A DNA stretch of 58,257 bases from an uncultured Wohlfahrtiimonas sp. (GCA_947631095.1 CANRJX010000002.1:1-58257); one strand, 5' to 3'; positions 37,319 to 47,781 are shown, counted from the first letter of the stretch. The notes: generated by a model not told the origin, from the letters alone. Translations and numbers: made by a program.

Positions 37319-38461
37319 ATGAATCATTGGGAAACACGCATAACAAATTTTTTGCATCAGCAAAAAGAGTTACATAATTATCGAGTGCGGAAGATAACTC
37401 AAACATATGATCAGCATTTAAATTTTGCTTCTAATGATTACTTGGGTTTATCGAAATCCCCTGAGCTGATTCAGGCTTGGCAAAAAGGTGCTGATAAATA
37501 TGGCGTTGGTAGTGCGGGTTCATCGCATGTTTCTGGTTATCATGAGCCTTTAGCTCAGCTGGAAAAAGAATTGGCTGCATGGCTTGGTTATGAGCGTGCG
37601 ATTGTATATTCAACAGGTTTTGCTGCTAATCAAGCTTTGATTCAGTTGTTGATAGAAAAAGAAGATTGGATTATCGCCGATAAGTTAATTCATGCATCAT
37701 TGGCTGAAGCAGGCATTAATTCGATCGGAACATTTAAACGCTTTCGACACAATGATTTAGATTCACTAAACGATCAGCTTTCAAGTAAAACAGAGAATGA
37801 GGCCGGAGCTCTTATTGTCACTGAGGGTATTTTTAGTATGGATGGTGATGAAGCGCCATTAACGGCAATTGCGGATCTATTAAAGCATAATCAAAATCCA
37901 AATGAGTGGCTGGTCATAGATGATGCTCATGGCATTGGTGTTCATGGCAATGAAGGTAGAGGAACATGCGATAAATACAGTGTTCATCCAGATATTTTAA
38001 TTGTTACTTTTGGCAAAGCATTGGGGGTAAGTGGCGCAGCCATATTGTGTTCTGAGCAAGTTGCAGAATATCTAGTCCAAAGATCACGGGCGCTGATTTA
38101 CAGTACAGCAATACCGCCCGCACAAGCCTATGCATTATTGACCTCTATTGAATTAGTTAAAAAATCTGATGATCGTCGACAATATCTAGATGAATTGATT
38201 CAGTATTGTAAAAGTGAATTAAAAACCTTGGATATTACAAATGAATCAAACAGTGCAATTCAGCCCATTATTATTGGTAGCAATGAGAAAAGTTTGGAAG
38301 TATCTCAAGTCCTGACAGAAAATAATATTTGGGCATTGGCGATACGACCACCAACAGTGCCACCAAATAGCGCTAGAATTCGTTTAACGCTGAATGCAAA
38401 TCACACAAAAGAAAATATTGATGAATTAATAAAGGTTTTACGACATGCAATGGATAGATAA
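37319..38461 (+). CDS. bioF: 8-amino-7-oxononanoate synthase
   Basis: 380 residues from ATG 37319 (MNHWETRI). This start aligns with E. coli BioF; upstream in-frame codons from 37277 add 14 residues with no family match. It is a PLP-dependent alpha-oxoamine synthase with LNFASNDYLGLS, GSAGSSHVSGYH, VIDDAHGIGVHG and the PLP lysine in VTFGKALGVSGAA. It condenses pimeloyl-ACP with alanine. It overlaps bioC by 17 bp and sits behind a BirA-like operator. Confidence 0.95.
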   Translation: MNHWETRITNFLHQQKELHNYRVRKITQTYDQHLNFASNDYLGLSKSPELIQAWQKGADKYGVGSAGSSHVSGYHEPLAQLEKELAAWLGYERAIVYSTGFAANQALIQLLIEKEDWIIADKLIHASLAEAGINSIGTFKRFRHNDLDSLNDQLSSKTENEAGALIVTEGIFSMDGDEAPLTAIADLLKHNQNPNEWLVIDDAHGIGVHGNEGRGTCDKYSVHPDILIVTFGKALGVSGAAILCSEQVAEYLVQRSRALIYSTAIPPAQAYALLTSIELVKKSDDRRQYLDELIQYCKSELKTLDITNESNSAIQPIIIGSNEKSLEVSQVLTENNIWALAIRPPTVPPNSARIRLTLNANHTKENIDELIKVLRHAMDR

Positions 38462-39230
38462 AACTCAGATTGCATCAGCATTTGGTCGTGCTGTTCATAC
38501 CTATGATCACGTTGCAACATTGCAAAGAGATATTGCTGATCAGTTAATTATGAAGATTATTAATCATCACTCAAATGGCAAGGTTTTAGATGCAGGTTGT
38601 GGTACTGGTTATGTGAGTCAGCAATTAAAACGCACAGGTATTTATAATATTACAGCTTTAGATTTATCAGCATCTATGTTGGTAAAGGCGAAATCTGAGC
38701 AAGTGGCTGATGATTATATTGAAGGTGATATCGAAAATTTACCATTATTGTCTGAGCAATTTGATGTTGTGGTGAGTAGTTTAGCTGTGCAATGGTGTCA
38801 TTCATTTAAATCAGCAATCATTGAAATGGTGCGAGTATTAAAGCCCCAAGGTCGATTATATGTTGCAACCTTGGTGCAGCCAACTTTAAATGAGTTAAGA
38901 GAAGCATGGGCGGCGATTGATGATGAACCGCACGTCATTAATTTTTTGACTGAACACAATTGTGAAAATTCTATAGCCAGTCTTGTAAATGAGATTAATA
39001 TTGCTTCTATAGAAATAAAAAGTTATACAAAAATGTTGGAGTTTGATGACATATTTTCTTTATTAAAAAGCCTGCAAGGTATTGGTGCTACTGCATTACC
39101 AGTAAGGAAAAAAGGATTGATGGGCAGAGCTAAACTTAAAGCTTTAGAAAAAGCATATCCAAAATGTACAGATGCTCAAAAATTTAGATTAACATATCAA
39201 GTCTTGGAATTGATTATTGTTAAAGCATAG
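38445..39230 (+). CDS. bioC: Malonyl-ACP O-methyltransferase
   Basis: 261 residues. BioC landmarks are IASAFGRAVHTYDHVATLQ at the N-terminus and the SAM site VLDAGCGTGYVSQQL near residues 46-60, with SSLAVQWC. It methylates malonyl-ACP so that the fatty-acid machinery can build the pimelate chain for biotin. Overlap with bioF shows translational coupling. No bioA, B, D or H is in the window, so the remaining pathway genes lie elsewhere. Confidence 0.93.
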   Translation: MQWIDKTQIASAFGRAVHTYDHVATLQRDIADQLIMKIINHHSNGKVLDAGCGTGYVSQQLKRTGIYNITALDLSASMLVKAKSEQVADDYIEGDIENLPLLSEQFDVVVSSLAVQWCHSFKSAIIEMVRVLKPQGRLYVATLVQPTLNELREAWAAIDDEPHVINFLTEHNCENSIASLVNEINIASIEIKSYTKMLEFDDIFSLLKSLQGIGATALPVRKKGLMGRAKLKALEKAYPKCTDAQKFRLTYQVLELIIVKA

Positions 39231-39247
39231 AAGAAATTAAGGACATC

Positions 39248-39919
39248 ATGAAATATCAACCATTAATATTTGTCGGTCGTGTGAAAGAATCATCGGATTA
39301 CGGTAGAACTGCGATGGAAAAACAATCTGTTGATGGCGATATTATGCTGACTCAATTGGGGTTAGTAGGCGATGAGCAAGCTGAATCTAAGTTTCATGGT
39401 GGTGTTGATCGTGCTTTGTGTCATTATCCAAATGAGCACTATGATTATTGGAAGAATATATATCCTGATTTGGCACAAGTATTTAAAGCATCATCTTTTG
39501 GTGAAAACATTTCAACGCAAGGTATGATTGAATACAATGTTTACATTGGGGATATTTATCAGTGGGGAGATGCGATTATACAAGTCACTCAGCCAAGATC
39601 GCCTTGTGCGAAGTTAAATAGATTAACTAAGCAAGAAAATTTCTCTTTAACGATGCAAAATAGTGGGCGAATGGGCTGGTTATACCGCGTGATAAAAACA
39701 GGAATGGTCAGCTCAGATGCGCCATTAACTTTGTTGCAAAGATGTGGTGATATTTCTGTGAGGGAAGCATCAGCAATTGCTTTTCATAGTGGTTATAACA
39801 AAAGAGATACATTAAGACTTTTAAATTCAGCGGGTTTATCGATGAGTTGGACGGCCACTATGTTGAAAAGATTACAAACTGAATCCATAGAGGATTTTTC
39901 TCGCCGTTTGTTTGACTGA
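39248..39919 (+). CDS. MOSC-domain protein (YiiM family)
   Basis: 223 residues, equal to E. coli YiiM. The MOSC core has LGLVGDEQAESKFHGGVDRALCHYP, the ENISTQGM region and the conserved cysteine in TQPRSPCAKLNR; a small C-terminal helical 3-alpha domain follows. YiiM-type proteins use Moco to reduce N-hydroxylated bases such as 6-hydroxylaminopurine. It is 17 bp after bioC, so probably on the same transcript, though functionally unrelated. It fits a cell with other Mo enzymes (12.4-23.3 kb). Confidence 0.85.
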   Translation: MKYQPLIFVGRVKESSDYGRTAMEKQSVDGDIMLTQLGLVGDEQAESKFHGGVDRALCHYPNEHYDYWKNIYPDLAQVFKASSFGENISTQGMIEYNVYIGDIYQWGDAIIQVTQPRSPCAKLNRLTKQENFSLTMQNSGRMGWLYRVIKTGMVSSDAPLTLLQRCGDISVREASAIAFHSGYNKRDTLRLLNSAGLSMSWTATMLKRLQTESIEDFSRRLFD

Positions 39920-40015
39920 TTTATATAAATTCATTAACTAATCTTTTGACTTTTCTTTAGCTAAATCTTTCGCTAAAGATACTTAAAGAATGTTATATAA
40001 AAAGGCAGATATATG

Positions 40016-40044
40016 TTTACATAACGCGGATTACCCTTTATAAT
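40016..40044 (+). promoter_or_regulatory. Sigma70 promoter of the purine operon
   Basis: TTTACA (40016-40021), 17-bp spacer, TATAAT (40039-40044). The likely start is near 40051, leaving a leader of only about 35 nt before purE. This is too short for a purine riboswitch like that of Bacillus. Confidence 0.75.
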
Positions 40045-40084
40045 CCTGCGCTTCCGATGAACTTGCTTTTTTAAAGTTAGTGAG

Positions 40085-40579
40085 ATGAAAAATCCAAAAG
40101 TTGCCGTAATTATGGGTAGTCAAAGTGATCTACCGACGATGCAGTTTGCAATCGACATTCTTGTCGAATTCGATATCCCTCACCACGTGCAAGTAGTATC
40201 CGCACACCGCACACCACATCTTATGTATGAATTTGCTAATTCAGCGATTGATAATGGATATTCTGTCATTATCGCTGGTGCTGGTGGTGCTGCGCACTTA
40301 CCTGGAATGGTTGCAGCTTTGACAACATTGCCTGTGATTGGTGTTCCTGTGGAGAGTAAAGCACTAAAAGGTATGGACTCTTTATTATCCATCGTGCAGA
40401 TGCCAGGTGGTGTTCCTGTCGCAACAGTTGCTATTGGTACAGCAGGTGCAAAAAATGCAGGTTTGTTAGCGGCACAAATATTATCGATCACCGACCCTGC
40501 GTTACAAGATCTTTTACAAAAGTACAGAGAAAATCAGCGTGACTCTGTGCTTAAACAAAAAATTAATTTGGGAGAATAA
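40085..40579 (+). CDS. purE: N5-carboxyaminoimidazole ribonucleotide mutase
   Basis: 164 residues, class I Pur[12 protein letters not shown] is at residues 9-19, the catalytic His in VVSAHRTP (H41), and [15 protein letters not shown] follows. It converts N5-CAIR to CAIR. First gene of the operon purE-K-C-F-M-N-H and directly coupled to purK (3-bp gap). Confidence 0.95.
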   Translation: MKNPKVAVIMGSQSDLPTMQFAIDILVEFDIPHHVQVVSAHRTPHLMYEFANSAIDNGYSVIIAGAGGAAHLPGMVAALTTLPVIGVPVESKALKGMDSLLSIVQMPGGVPVATVAIGTAGAKNAGLLAAQILSITDPALQDLLQKYRENQRDSVLKQKINLGE

Positions 40580-40582
40580 ACA

Positions 40583-41704
40583 ATGAAATGCATTTTACCT
40601 AATCAAAAACTCGGCATTATAGGAGGCGGTCAGTTAGGTAAGATGTTGATAGAAGCAGCCAATCGAATGGGCTACTTAACATCAGTTTATGATCCATCTA
40701 ATGATGCACCTGCATTTACTGTTGCCAATCAACATAAAGTCGGTGCATTTGATGACTATGAAGCACTGAGTGAGTTTGTTGCTGAGTGTGATGTCGTTTC
40801 TTATGAATTTGAAAATATCAATGCTGATATTATCAAGCGCTTATCTGCCGAATATAAAAATATTCCTCAAGGTGAATTTCCATTATGGATGACGCAAAAC
40901 CGTATGCGCGAAAAAGAGCATATTGTTAATGCGGGCTTACCTGTTCCTCCAATCGTAATCATCCAAAATCTAAAAGAAGAATGGCAATCTCTGCCTGAAA
41001 AACTCGGTTTTCCATTCGTTGTGAAAACATCAGAAGGTGGATACGATGGTAAAGGTCAAGCAGTTATCAAAAGCCATGATGATTTACCTCATAAATTAGA
41101 GCCATTAATGAATGCATCTGTGATTGCTGAGGCATTTGTTGATTATGATTTTGAAGCTTCAATCATTGGGGTCCGTGCCCAAGATGGTGACTTTAAAACA
41201 TTCCCAGTGGCTAGAAATATTCATATTAATAATATTCTTCATGTTTCAACGGCTCACATTGATGAAGACGCTGGCTTAACTGAGCGCCTTCACAATATGC
41301 TGAAAGACTTAATGGAAAAATATAATGTTGTCGGTATTTTAGCCATGGAAGTTTTTGTTAAAGGTAATGATATTTATGTGAATGAACTTGCACCACGCCC
41401 ACATAATTCAGGCCATTATACAATGGAAGGCTGTACAACTAGCCAGTTTGAACAAGCGATTAGAGCAGTATGTGGATTGCCTTTAGGAAATACAACACTA
41501 AAACAAACAACGGTAATGTATAATTTACTCGGGCAACACATTGAGCCTTTATTCAAATATTTATCTTCATTATCAGCTGATGCACATCTTCATCTTTACG
41601 GTAAAAAAGAAAATAAACACAATCGTAAAGTTGGTCATGTAACATTCACTGCTAATGATGGAGAAACTGATTTTTCTAATGCTATTTTTACCCAGGAGAA
41701 GTAA
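40583..41704 (+). CDS. purK: N5-carboxyaminoimidazole ribonucleotide synthase
   Basis: 373 residues of ATP-grasp fold. [13 protein letters not shown] at the N-terminus, [12 protein letters not shown] in the middle and [13 protein letters not shown] near residues 273-285 are diagnostic. The length is nearer the Bacillus enzyme (about 380) than the shorter E. coli one (about 355). It makes N5-CAIR from AIR, bicarbonate and ATP. Its stop overlaps the purC start. Confidence 0.95.
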   Translation: MKCILPNQKLGIIGGGQLGKMLIEAANRMGYLTSVYDPSNDAPAFTVANQHKVGAFDDYEALSEFVAECDVVSYEFENINADIIKRLSAEYKNIPQGEFPLWMTQNRMREKEHIVNAGLPVPPIVIIQNLKEEWQSLPEKLGFPFVVKTSEGGYDGKGQAVIKSHDDLPHKLEPLMNASVIAEAFVDYDFEASIIGVRAQDGDFKTFPVARNIHINNILHVSTAHIDEDAGLTERLHNMLKDLMEKYNVVGILAMEVFVKGNDIYVNELAPRPHNSGHYTMEGCTTSQFEQAIRAVCGLPLGNTTLKQTTVMYNLLGQHIEPLFKYLSSLSADAHLHLYGKKENKHNRKVGHVTFTANDGETDFSNAIFTQEK

Positions 41705-42414
41705 TGAAAAAAGAACTGTTGTATGAAGGTAAGGCTAAACAGATTTACTCAACAGCAAACCCAGATGAAATTATCATTTATTATAAAGATGATGCAACAG
41801 CTGGTAATGGCGCTAAGAAAGCTCAGTTTGAAGATAAAGGTCGCTTGAACTCTGAAATCTCTCAAATGATCTATGCAGATTTAATGAAAAATGGCATTAA
41901 AACTCATTTGATTAAAACTGTGAATGAGCGTGAACAATTGTGCCATAAAGTAGACATTATTTTATTGGAAGCGATTGTACGTAACGTTGCAGCGGGTTCA
42001 TTGGTTAAGCGTATTGGTTTACAAGAAGGCTTAAAATTAAATCCTCCTATTTTAGAGTTTTGCTACAAAGAAGATAAGTTTAATGATCCTTTAATCAATG
42101 ATGACCACGCAGTAGCATTAGGTTTAGCAACTCATGAAGAGTTGGATCATCTTCGTAAGGAAATGATTAAAATTAATGACTACTTGAAAGCTTTGTGGTT
42201 AGAAGTTGGCATTGATTTAGTCGATTTTAAAATTGAATTTGGTCGCACTAAAGATGGCGAAATTGTATTGGCTGATGAAATCAGTCCTGATACTTGTCGT
42301 TTATGGGACAGTAAAACAGGTGAGAAATTAGACAAAGATCGTTTCCGCCAAGATATGGGTGGTGTTATTGAAGCGTATGAGGAGATTCATCGTCGCCTCA
42401 AGGATCGCACATAA
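41704..42414 (+). CDS. purC: SAICAR synthetase
   Basis: 236 residues. [13 protein letters not shown], the KGRLNSEIS segment, [12 protein letters not shown] and [14 protein letters not shown] are visible. The KGRLN-EIS and [13 protein letters not shown] forms are those of Firmicutes PurC; the E. coli enzyme has KGMVNNKF and GDEFSPDGSRLWD as I recall. It joins CAIR and aspartate. Directly followed by purF (2-bp gap). Confidence 0.95.
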   Translation: MKKELLYEGKAKQIYSTANPDEIIIYYKDDATAGNGAKKAQFEDKGRLNSEISQMIYADLMKNGIKTHLIKTVNEREQLCHKVDIILLEAIVRNVAAGSLVKRIGLQEGLKLNPPILEFCYKEDKFNDPLINDDHAVALGLATHEELDHLRKEMIKINDYLKALWLEVGIDLVDFKIEFGRTKDGEIVLADEISPDTCRLWDSKTGEKLDKDRFRQDMGGVIEAYEEIHRRLKDRT

Positions 42415-42416
42415 TT

Positions 42417-43820
42417 ATGAATATTAAAGAGTTATACGAAGAGTGTGGCGTTTTTGCTGTTCATGGCAACAAAGACGCAGCTTCAATTACTTATTATGGT
42501 TTGCATGCTCTACAGCACCGTGGACAAGAAAGCGTTGGTATTGCGGTTTTAACGGATGATCAAAAAATCAATTGTGTGAAAGGTGAAGGCCTTTTAACTG
42601 AAGTATTTGCTGATCCTAAAAAGTTGCAAAGCCTTGTGGGCTCAACTTCAATTGGTCATGTTCGTTATCCAACCAATGACAGTCGCGGTGTTTTAAATGC
42701 ACATCCTATCGTTGTCGCAACAACTGATGAATCGATTGGTATTGCATTTAATGGTGCATTAACGAATGCAACAGAATTAAAAATCCGTTTAGAAAAAAAT
42801 GGCAGTGTTTTTCATACACATGGTGAAACTGAATTATTGGGTCATTTAATTCGTCGTTGCCAAGGCACATTTTTAGAGCGTTTGAAAAAAAGCCTGTTAG
42901 AAATCGAAGGTGCTTATAGCTATGTTGTATTGCACAACTCAGGTTTATATGTTGCGCGTGATCCTAATGGAATTCGCCCATTATCTATGGGTAAACTTCA
43001 TAATGGTGGTTATGTTTTTTCATCTGAAACATGTGCGTTTGACATTGTTGGTGCTGAATTTATACGTGATGTTGAGCCGGGTGAAGTGATCGCAATCCAA
43101 GGTGATGAAATTAGTTCAACATTTTTAGATGCACCAAGAACACATGCATTATGTTCAATGGAATATGTATATTTCTCACGTCCAGACAGTGATTTAGAAG
43201 GCAAAAATGTTCACAGTGTCCGTAAGCGCAGTGGCATTGAGTTGTATAAAGAAACTCATGTAGATGCTGATATTGTCATTGGTGTTCCTGATTCTAGTAT
43301 CTCTGCTGCAATTGGTTATGCTGAAGCATCAGGATTACCAAATGAAATGGGGTTGATCAAAAACCGTTATATCGGTCGTACTTTTATCCAGCCAACACAA
43401 GAGATGCGTGAACGTGGCGTGCGTATGAAGATTTCAGCGATTGGTAGTATTGTTAAAGGTAAACGCGTCATTTTGATCGATGATTCAATCGTGCGCGGCA
43501 CAACCAGTAAACATATTGTTGCATTGCTTCGTACGGCGGGTGCAAAAGAAGTACATATGCGAGTGGCTTCTCCTGAGTTTAAATACCCTTGTTATTATGG
43601 TGTTGATGCAACAAATCCGCGTGAATTGTTGGCGCAACAACATCAAAGCAATGAATCTATGCGTCAATACATTGATGTAGATACATTGGCATTTTTAAGC
43701 CCAGCAGGGCTTGTGAAAGCAACAGAGCATGAAGGATCACGTGGTGAAAACTGTGGTTTATGCATGGGTTGTTTTACCAATAAATATCCAACCAATATTA
43801 AGTTTGATGAGGCAGTTTAA
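42417..43820 (+). CDS. purF: Amidophosphoribosyltransferase, Bacillus-type with Fe-S cluster
   Basis: 467 residues. A 9-residue propeptide precedes the catalytic Cys10 (EECGVFAVHG). The glutaminase domain has LQHRGQES and GHVRYPT; the PRTase loop is VILIDDSIVRGTTS. Cysteines equivalent to the four [4Fe-4S] ligands of B. subtilis PurF are visible: HALCSMEYVYFSRPDS, YPCYYG, and C446/C449 in NCGLCMGC. E. coli-type PurF has neither propeptide nor cluster. It commits PRPP to purine synthesis. The Fe-S type may make enzyme stability oxygen-sensitive. Confidence 0.93.
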   Translation: MNIKELYEECGVFAVHGNKDAASITYYGLHALQHRGQESVGIAVLTDDQKINCVKGEGLLTEVFADPKKLQSLVGSTSIGHVRYPTNDSRGVLNAHPIVVATTDESIGIAFNGALTNATELKIRLEKNGSVFHTHGETELLGHLIRRCQGTFLERLKKSLLEIEGAYSYVVLHNSGLYVARDPNGIRPLSMGKLHNGGYVFSSETCAFDIVGAEFIRDVEPGEVIAIQGDEISSTFLDAPRTHALCSMEYVYFSRPDSDLEGKNVHSVRKRSGIELYKETHVDADIVIGVPDSSISAAIGYAEASGLPNEMGLIKNRYIGRTFIQPTQEMRERGVRMKISAIGSIVKGKRVILIDDSIVRGTTSKHIVALLRTAGAKEVHMRVASPEFKYPCYYGVDATNPRELLAQQHQSNESMRQYIDVDTLAFLSPAGLVKATEHEGSRGENCGLCMGCFTNKYPTNIKFDEAV

Positions 43821-44831
43821 ATGAGTAATGCGTATAAAGAAGCAGGCGTAAATTTAGAAGCAGGTTATGAATCCGTTGAGCGCATTAAAAAGCACGTAAT
43901 GAGCACAATGCGTTTTGGCGCGATGAACTTGTTTGGTGATTTTGGCGGCGCATTTGATCTGTCAGAATTGGGCTATGAAAAACCAGTTTTGGTATCAGGC
44001 ACAGATGGTGTGGGTACGAAATTGAAATTGGCTTTTGAGTTAGATATTCATGACACAATTGGTATTGATGCTGTTGCTATGTGTGTGAATGACATTTTGA
44101 CGCAAGGTGCTGAGCCTTTATTTTTCCTAGACTACATTGCTTGTGGTGCAAATAATCCTGCACAAATTGAAGCGATCGTAGCAGGTGTTGCCGAAGGTTG
44201 TCGTCAATCAAATGCAACATTATTGGGCGGTGAAACAGCAGAAATGCCTGGTTTCTATCAAGATGGTGAATATGATATCGCGGGCTTTGCAGTAGGTGTT
44301 GTTGAAAAAGATCAACGCATTACAAAAGAAAACGTAAAAGTTGGTGATGTCATCATTGGCTTGCCATCAAGTGGCGTTCACAGTAATGGTTTTTCATTGG
44401 TTCGTCATATTATTAAAAATCATGGTTTATCATTATCTGAAACATATGAAGGTTTTGATCGTCCATTGGGTGAAGTGTTATTAACACCAACAATGTTATA
44501 TGTACGTCCTGTATTGGATCTATTGAAATCAGTTAACGTGCATGCAATGGTTCACATTACAGGCGGTGGTTTCTATGAAAATGTTCCACGTGCATTGCCA
44601 GAAGGCTTCGGTGCGGAGTTTGTGAAAGGCAGTTGGACAATGCCAGCGATTTTCCCATTCTTACAAAATACAGCAAACATTCCTGAAGAAGAGATGTATA
44701 GCGTATTTAATATGGGCGTAGGGTTTATGTTGCTCGTTGATAAAGATGATGCGGATGCTGTGTTGGCGAACAATGAAAGCGCTCAGATCATCGGTAAAGT
44801 GACAGATTCAGGCAAAATTACTTTTAAATAA
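43821..44831 (+). CDS. purM: Phosphoribosylformylglycinamidine cyclo-ligase
   Basis: 336 residues of the PurM/AIR synthetase fold. VSGTDGVGTKLKLA near residues 58-71, GGETAEMPGFY, and SSGVHSNGFSLVR are diagnostic. It converts FGAM to AIR. It begins one codon-step after the purF stop. A terminator-like hairpin follows it before purN. Confidence 0.95.
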   Translation: MSNAYKEAGVNLEAGYESVERIKKHVMSTMRFGAMNLFGDFGGAFDLSELGYEKPVLVSGTDGVGTKLKLAFELDIHDTIGIDAVAMCVNDILTQGAEPLFFLDYIACGANNPAQIEAIVAGVAEGCRQSNATLLGGETAEMPGFYQDGEYDIAGFAVGVVEKDQRITKENVKVGDVIIGLPSSGVHSNGFSLVRHIIKNHGLSLSETYEGFDRPLGEVLLTPTMLYVRPVLDLLKSVNVHAMVHITGGGFYENVPRALPEGFGAEFVKGSWTMPAIFPFLQNTANIPEEEMYSVFNMGVGFMLLVDKDDADAVLANNESAQIIGKVTDSGKITFK

Positions 44832-44837
44832 TTGCAG

Positions 44838-44866
44838 ACCCCAAGTATAAATTATTTGGGGTTTTC
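44838..44866 (+). terminator. Terminator-like hairpin between purM and purN
   Basis: ACCCCAA (44838-44844) / TTGGGGT (44856-44862) followed by TTT. It is internal to the purine operon, so it is probably a partial terminator or an mRNA-processing end rather than a full stop. Confidence 0.6.
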
Positions 44867-44892
44867 ATTATCAATAATAAAGTGGATGTTTA

Positions 44893-45465
44893 ATGACAAA
44901 AATTGCAGTGTTTGGTTCTGGAAGTGGCACCAATTTTGAAGCCATTATGAAATGGATTAATAATGGTAGCTTACAAGCTGAAGTCGTGCTTGTGGCCTGT
45001 GATAAAGAAAATGCAGGTATTATTTCAAAAGCAGAAAAAGAAGGCATTGAAACGTTGGTTTTCAATCCTAAGGCATTTGAATCTAAAGTAGAATGCGAAA
45101 AGTTTTTAGTCGAAAAAATGAAGCCTTTAAATGTCGAGTGGGTAATTCTCGCAGGCTTTATGAGATTGGTTGGTGATGAGCTATTAAATGCTTATCCTAA
45201 TCGTATTATTAATATTCATCCTTCATTGTTGCCGGCGTATAAAGGCAAAGATGCAATTGGTCAAGCTTATCGTGCTGGTGAAAGAACGATTGGCGTTTCA
45301 ATTCATTATGTAGATGAAGGTATGGATACAGGGCAGATTATTGCCCAAAAATCAATTCAATTAACTGGTGATGAGTCGCTGGAAGAAGTGGAAATGATGA
45401 TTCATGCGATTGAACATCGTTTATATCCAGCAACTTTAGAAAAATTATTTAACAAGGAGAAGTAA
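44893..45465 (+). CDS. purN: Phosphoribosylglycinamide formyltransferase
   Basis: 190 residues. The N-terminal [12 protein letters not shown] and catalytic [16 protein letters not shown], plus [13 protein letters not shown], define the GAR formyltransferase. Features such as KGKDAIGQA and the VE..LYP tail ([13 protein letters not shown]) are those of Firmicutes PurN. It adds the first formyl group to GAR. It is 61 bp after purM because of the hairpin, and 2 bp before purH. Confidence 0.95.
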   Translation: MTKIAVFGSGSGTNFEAIMKWINNGSLQAEVVLVACDKENAGIISKAEKEGIETLVFNPKAFESKVECEKFLVEKMKPLNVEWVILAGFMRLVGDELLNAYPNRIINIHPSLLPAYKGKDAIGQAYRAGERTIGVSIHYVDEGMDTGQIIAQKSIQLTGDESLEEVEMMIHAIEHRLYPATLEKLFNKEK

Positions 45466-45467
45466 CT

Positions 45468-47009
45468 GTGTCTAAAAAGCGTGCATTATTAAGCGTGAGC
45501 GATAAAGCCGGAATCGTTGAGTTTGCAACATCATTGTCTGAATTAGGCTTTGAGCTTATTTCTACTGGCGGAACAAAAAAAGCGATTGCTGATGCAGGTA
45601 TTCCTGTTAAAGATATTTCGGAAATTACTGAGTTTCCTGAAATGATGGATGGTCGCGTTAAAACTTTACATCCTAAAGTTCACGGTGGTTTGTTGTCAAT
45701 TCGTGGCAATGATGAACATACAAAAGCAATGATCGAAAATGGTATTGAATACATTGATTTAGTGTGTGTGAATTTGTATCCATTCAAAGAAACTATTTCA
45801 AAACCTGGTGTGACTTACCAAGATGCAATTGAAAATATTGATATCGGTGGTCCTTCAATGTTACGTTCTGCTGCTAAAAACCATGCGTTTGTGACAGTTG
45901 TGACTGATCCTGCGGATTATTCAGTTGTGATCGAAGAGATCAAAGCGAATGGTGACACAACTTTAGATACACGTAAAAATTTAGCGTTGAAAGTATTCCA
46001 AACAACAGCAGCATACGATGCTTTGATTGCTGATTATTTTGCACGTACTTTGGGTGATGTCTTCCCAGAAAAATTGACCATCACATTTGAAAAACAACAG
46101 CCTTTACGTTACGGCGAAAACCCGCATCAAGAAGCTGCTTTCTACCGTACCCCTTTAGCAGAAAGTAATGCTTTGGCATACGCTAAGCAGTTGCATGGTA
46201 AAGAGTTGTCATACAACAACATTCAAGATGGCAATGCTGCTGTTAACATTATGTTGGAATACAGCGAGCCAGTTGTGGTTGCTGTTAAACACATGAACCC
46301 ATGTGGTGTTGGTACAGGTAAAGACTTATTTGAAGCTTGGACCAAGGCATTTGAAGCTGATCCTACTTCTATTTTTGGTGGCATTATTGCAACAAACCAA
46401 GTAGTTGATGCACAAACTGCTGAACAAATGGGTAAAATTTTCTTAGAAATTATCATTGCACCAGATTTCACAGAAGAAGCGCGCGCAATCTTGGAAGCTA
46501 AGAAAAATATTCGCTTGTTGGCAAATCCTGCAATTCAATCTGAATTTGATAATGCATATACAACAACTGCAATCAACGGTGGTTTATTAGTACAAACTAA
46601 AGATCGTGGCGAAATTAATTTCGACGATTTTGAAGTGGTTACAGAGCGTGCACCAACTGAAGAAGAGAAAGAAGCTTTAGTATTTGCATGGAAAGTTGTT
46701 AAGCATGTTAAATCTAATGCAATTGTTGTGGCTAAAGAAGGTCAAACATTAGGAATTGGCGCGGGTCAAATGAATCGTGTTGGCGCAGCTCGTATTGCTT
46801 TGGAGCAAGCAGGTGATCAAGTTCAAGGCAATGTGTTAGCATCAGATGCATTCTTCCCGATGGCAGATACTTTAGAAATTGCAGCAGAAGCAGGCATTAA
46901 AGCGATCATTCAACCAGGTGGATCTATTAAAGATCAAGACTCAATTGATGTTGCAAATAAATATGGCATCACAATGGTATTTACGAAAAAACGCCATTTC
47001 AAACACTAA
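45468..47009 (+). CDS. purH: Bifunctional AICAR formyltransferase / IMP cyclohydrolase
   Basis: 513 residues. The N-terminal MGS-like cyclohydrolase domain has [33 protein letters not shown] and [15 protein letters not shown]; the C-terminal formyltransferase domain has [14 protein letters not shown] and [10 protein letters not shown]. It performs the last two steps to IMP. It starts GTG. In the Bacillus-like order purD should follow, but here a nuclease gene and tdcB intervene. Confidence 0.95.
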   Translation: MSKKRALLSVSDKAGIVEFATSLSELGFELISTGGTKKAIADAGIPVKDISEITEFPEMMDGRVKTLHPKVHGGLLSIRGNDEHTKAMIENGIEYIDLVCVNLYPFKETISKPGVTYQDAIENIDIGGPSMLRSAAKNHAFVTVVTDPADYSVVIEEIKANGDTTLDTRKNLALKVFQTTAAYDALIADYFARTLGDVFPEKLTITFEKQQPLRYGENPHQEAAFYRTPLAESNALAYAKQLHGKELSYNNIQDGNAAVNIMLEYSEPVVVAVKHMNPCGVGTGKDLFEAWTKAFEADPTSIFGGIIATNQVVDAQTAEQMGKIFLEIIIAPDFTEEARAILEAKKNIRLLANPAIQSEFDNAYTTTAINGGLLVQTKDRGEINFDDFEVVTERAPTEEEKEALVFAWKVVKHVKSNAIVVAKEGQTLGIGAGQMNRVGAARIALEQAGDQVQGNVLASDAFFPMADTLEIAAEAGIKAIIQPGGSIKDQDSIDVANKYGITMVFTKKRHFKH

Positions 47010-47032
47010 TATTATTTAGTTAATACGGTCAC

Positions 47033-47082
47033 TGAGGAATAATTAGCATTTCACCTCAAGCAAAGGCGCTAATTATTCCTCA
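47033..47082. repeat. 15-bp perfect inverted repeat behind purH
   Basis: TGAGGAATAATTAGC (47033-47047) and its perfect complement GCTAATTATTCCTCA (47068-47082) flank a 20-nt loop. The stem can extend by CAC/GTG past a single bulged A. There is no T-run, so it is not a standard terminator. The right arm and loop belong to direct repeat 1; the left arm is unique to this side. Confidence 0.85.
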
Positions 47083-47092
47083 AGTGGCAGTG
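47048..47092 (+). repeat. 45-bp direct repeat, copy 1 (left of nuclease gene)
   Basis: Identical over 45 bp to 47781-47825, beginning ATTTCACCTCAAGCAAAGGC and ending CCTCAAGTGGCAGTG. Weaker similarity continues for about 35-40 bp (ATACAAAA..TATAATAAGAA), so the duplicated unit is about 80 bp. Confidence 0.95.
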
Positions 47093-47136
47093 ATGCAATA
47101 CAAAAAAATATAATAAGAAAATTTAAAAAAATAATT

Positions 47137-47781
47137 ATGAAAGATATTCCTAATTGGCGACAGTATGAATGGTTATTAACAAAAATATATCATGATCAAT
47201 ATAATGATTTAGAGATTAAGATATTGCATAACTATTCTATTCTAGGCAAATATTCAGAAATCGACCGTCAGGTTGATATTCTATTAAAAAATGTGGGTGT
47301 TGGTTATTTAACATTGGTAGAGTGTAAAAATAAATCTAGACCTATTGATGTTAAAGGTATAGAAGATTTTTTAGGCTTAGTAGATGATACAGCTGTTAAT
47401 AATGCGATTATTATTTCTTCAAGTGGTTTTAGTACTAGTGCAAAAAATAGAGTTAAGCATTTAAAAAATATTAAATTAGAAGAAATAGCTTGGATGGATG
47501 CATATAACTCTGTTATTTCAGCATCTCATTCTTACGGATCTATAACAGATATTTGTGGTTCTTGTAATGATGATCATCAAGTAGGAATGAATGTGCCAGG
47601 GCTATTATTATGGGATATTAGACATTATGAGCAGTTAGGAAAAGTCTATATGATAGGACTAGGTCTTTGTTTGAAATGTAAAATATATAACGTGTATTGC
47701 GATGTATGTGGAATTGTTACTCTTTTAAATAAAGAAGATCATTGTTGTGAGTTTATGAAATATGTATCAAATCAAATATAA
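47137..47781 (+). CDS. Mrr-like PD-(D/E)XK nuclease with C-terminal zinc-ribbon cysteines
   Basis: 214 residues. The N-terminal half looks like a restriction-endonuclease-like (Mrr_cat) domain: E41 and D43 in SEIDRQVDILL, D47, then E62-x-K64 in TLVECKNKSRPIDVKGIEDF, and IIISSSGFSTSAKNRV. The C-terminal half carries four Cys pairs: C140/C143 (CGSC), C178/C181 (CLKC), C188/C191 (CDVC) and C203/C204, suggesting zinc ribbons. No good ribosome binding site precedes ATG 47137, and base composition is more AT-rich than the pur genes. The gene is bracketed by 45-bp direct repeats and splits purH from purD. It is probably an acquired DNA-cleaving protein (restriction or selfish element); no modification or helicase partner is adjacent. 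Confidence 0.7.
   Translation: MKDIPNWRQYEWLLTKIYHDQYNDLEIKILHNYSILGKYSEIDRQVDILLKNVGVGYLTLVECKNKSRPIDVKGIEDFLGLVDDTAVNNAIIISSSGFSTSAKNRVKHLKNIKLEEIAWMDAYNSVISASHSYGSITDICGSCNDDHQVGMNVPGLLLWDIRHYEQLGKVYMIGLGLCLKCKIYNVYCDVCGIVTLLNKEDHCCEFMKYVSNQI

Noticed and set aside
39954-39979. Hairpin TCTTTAGC / GCTAAAGA after the MOSC gene
   Set aside because: The stem is short and AT-rich with no T-run after it, so it is too weak to call a terminator.
40045-40084. Purine riboswitch ahead of the Bacillus-like purine operon
   Set aside because: Only about 35 nt lie between the likely transcription start and purE, with no aptamer-like pairing.
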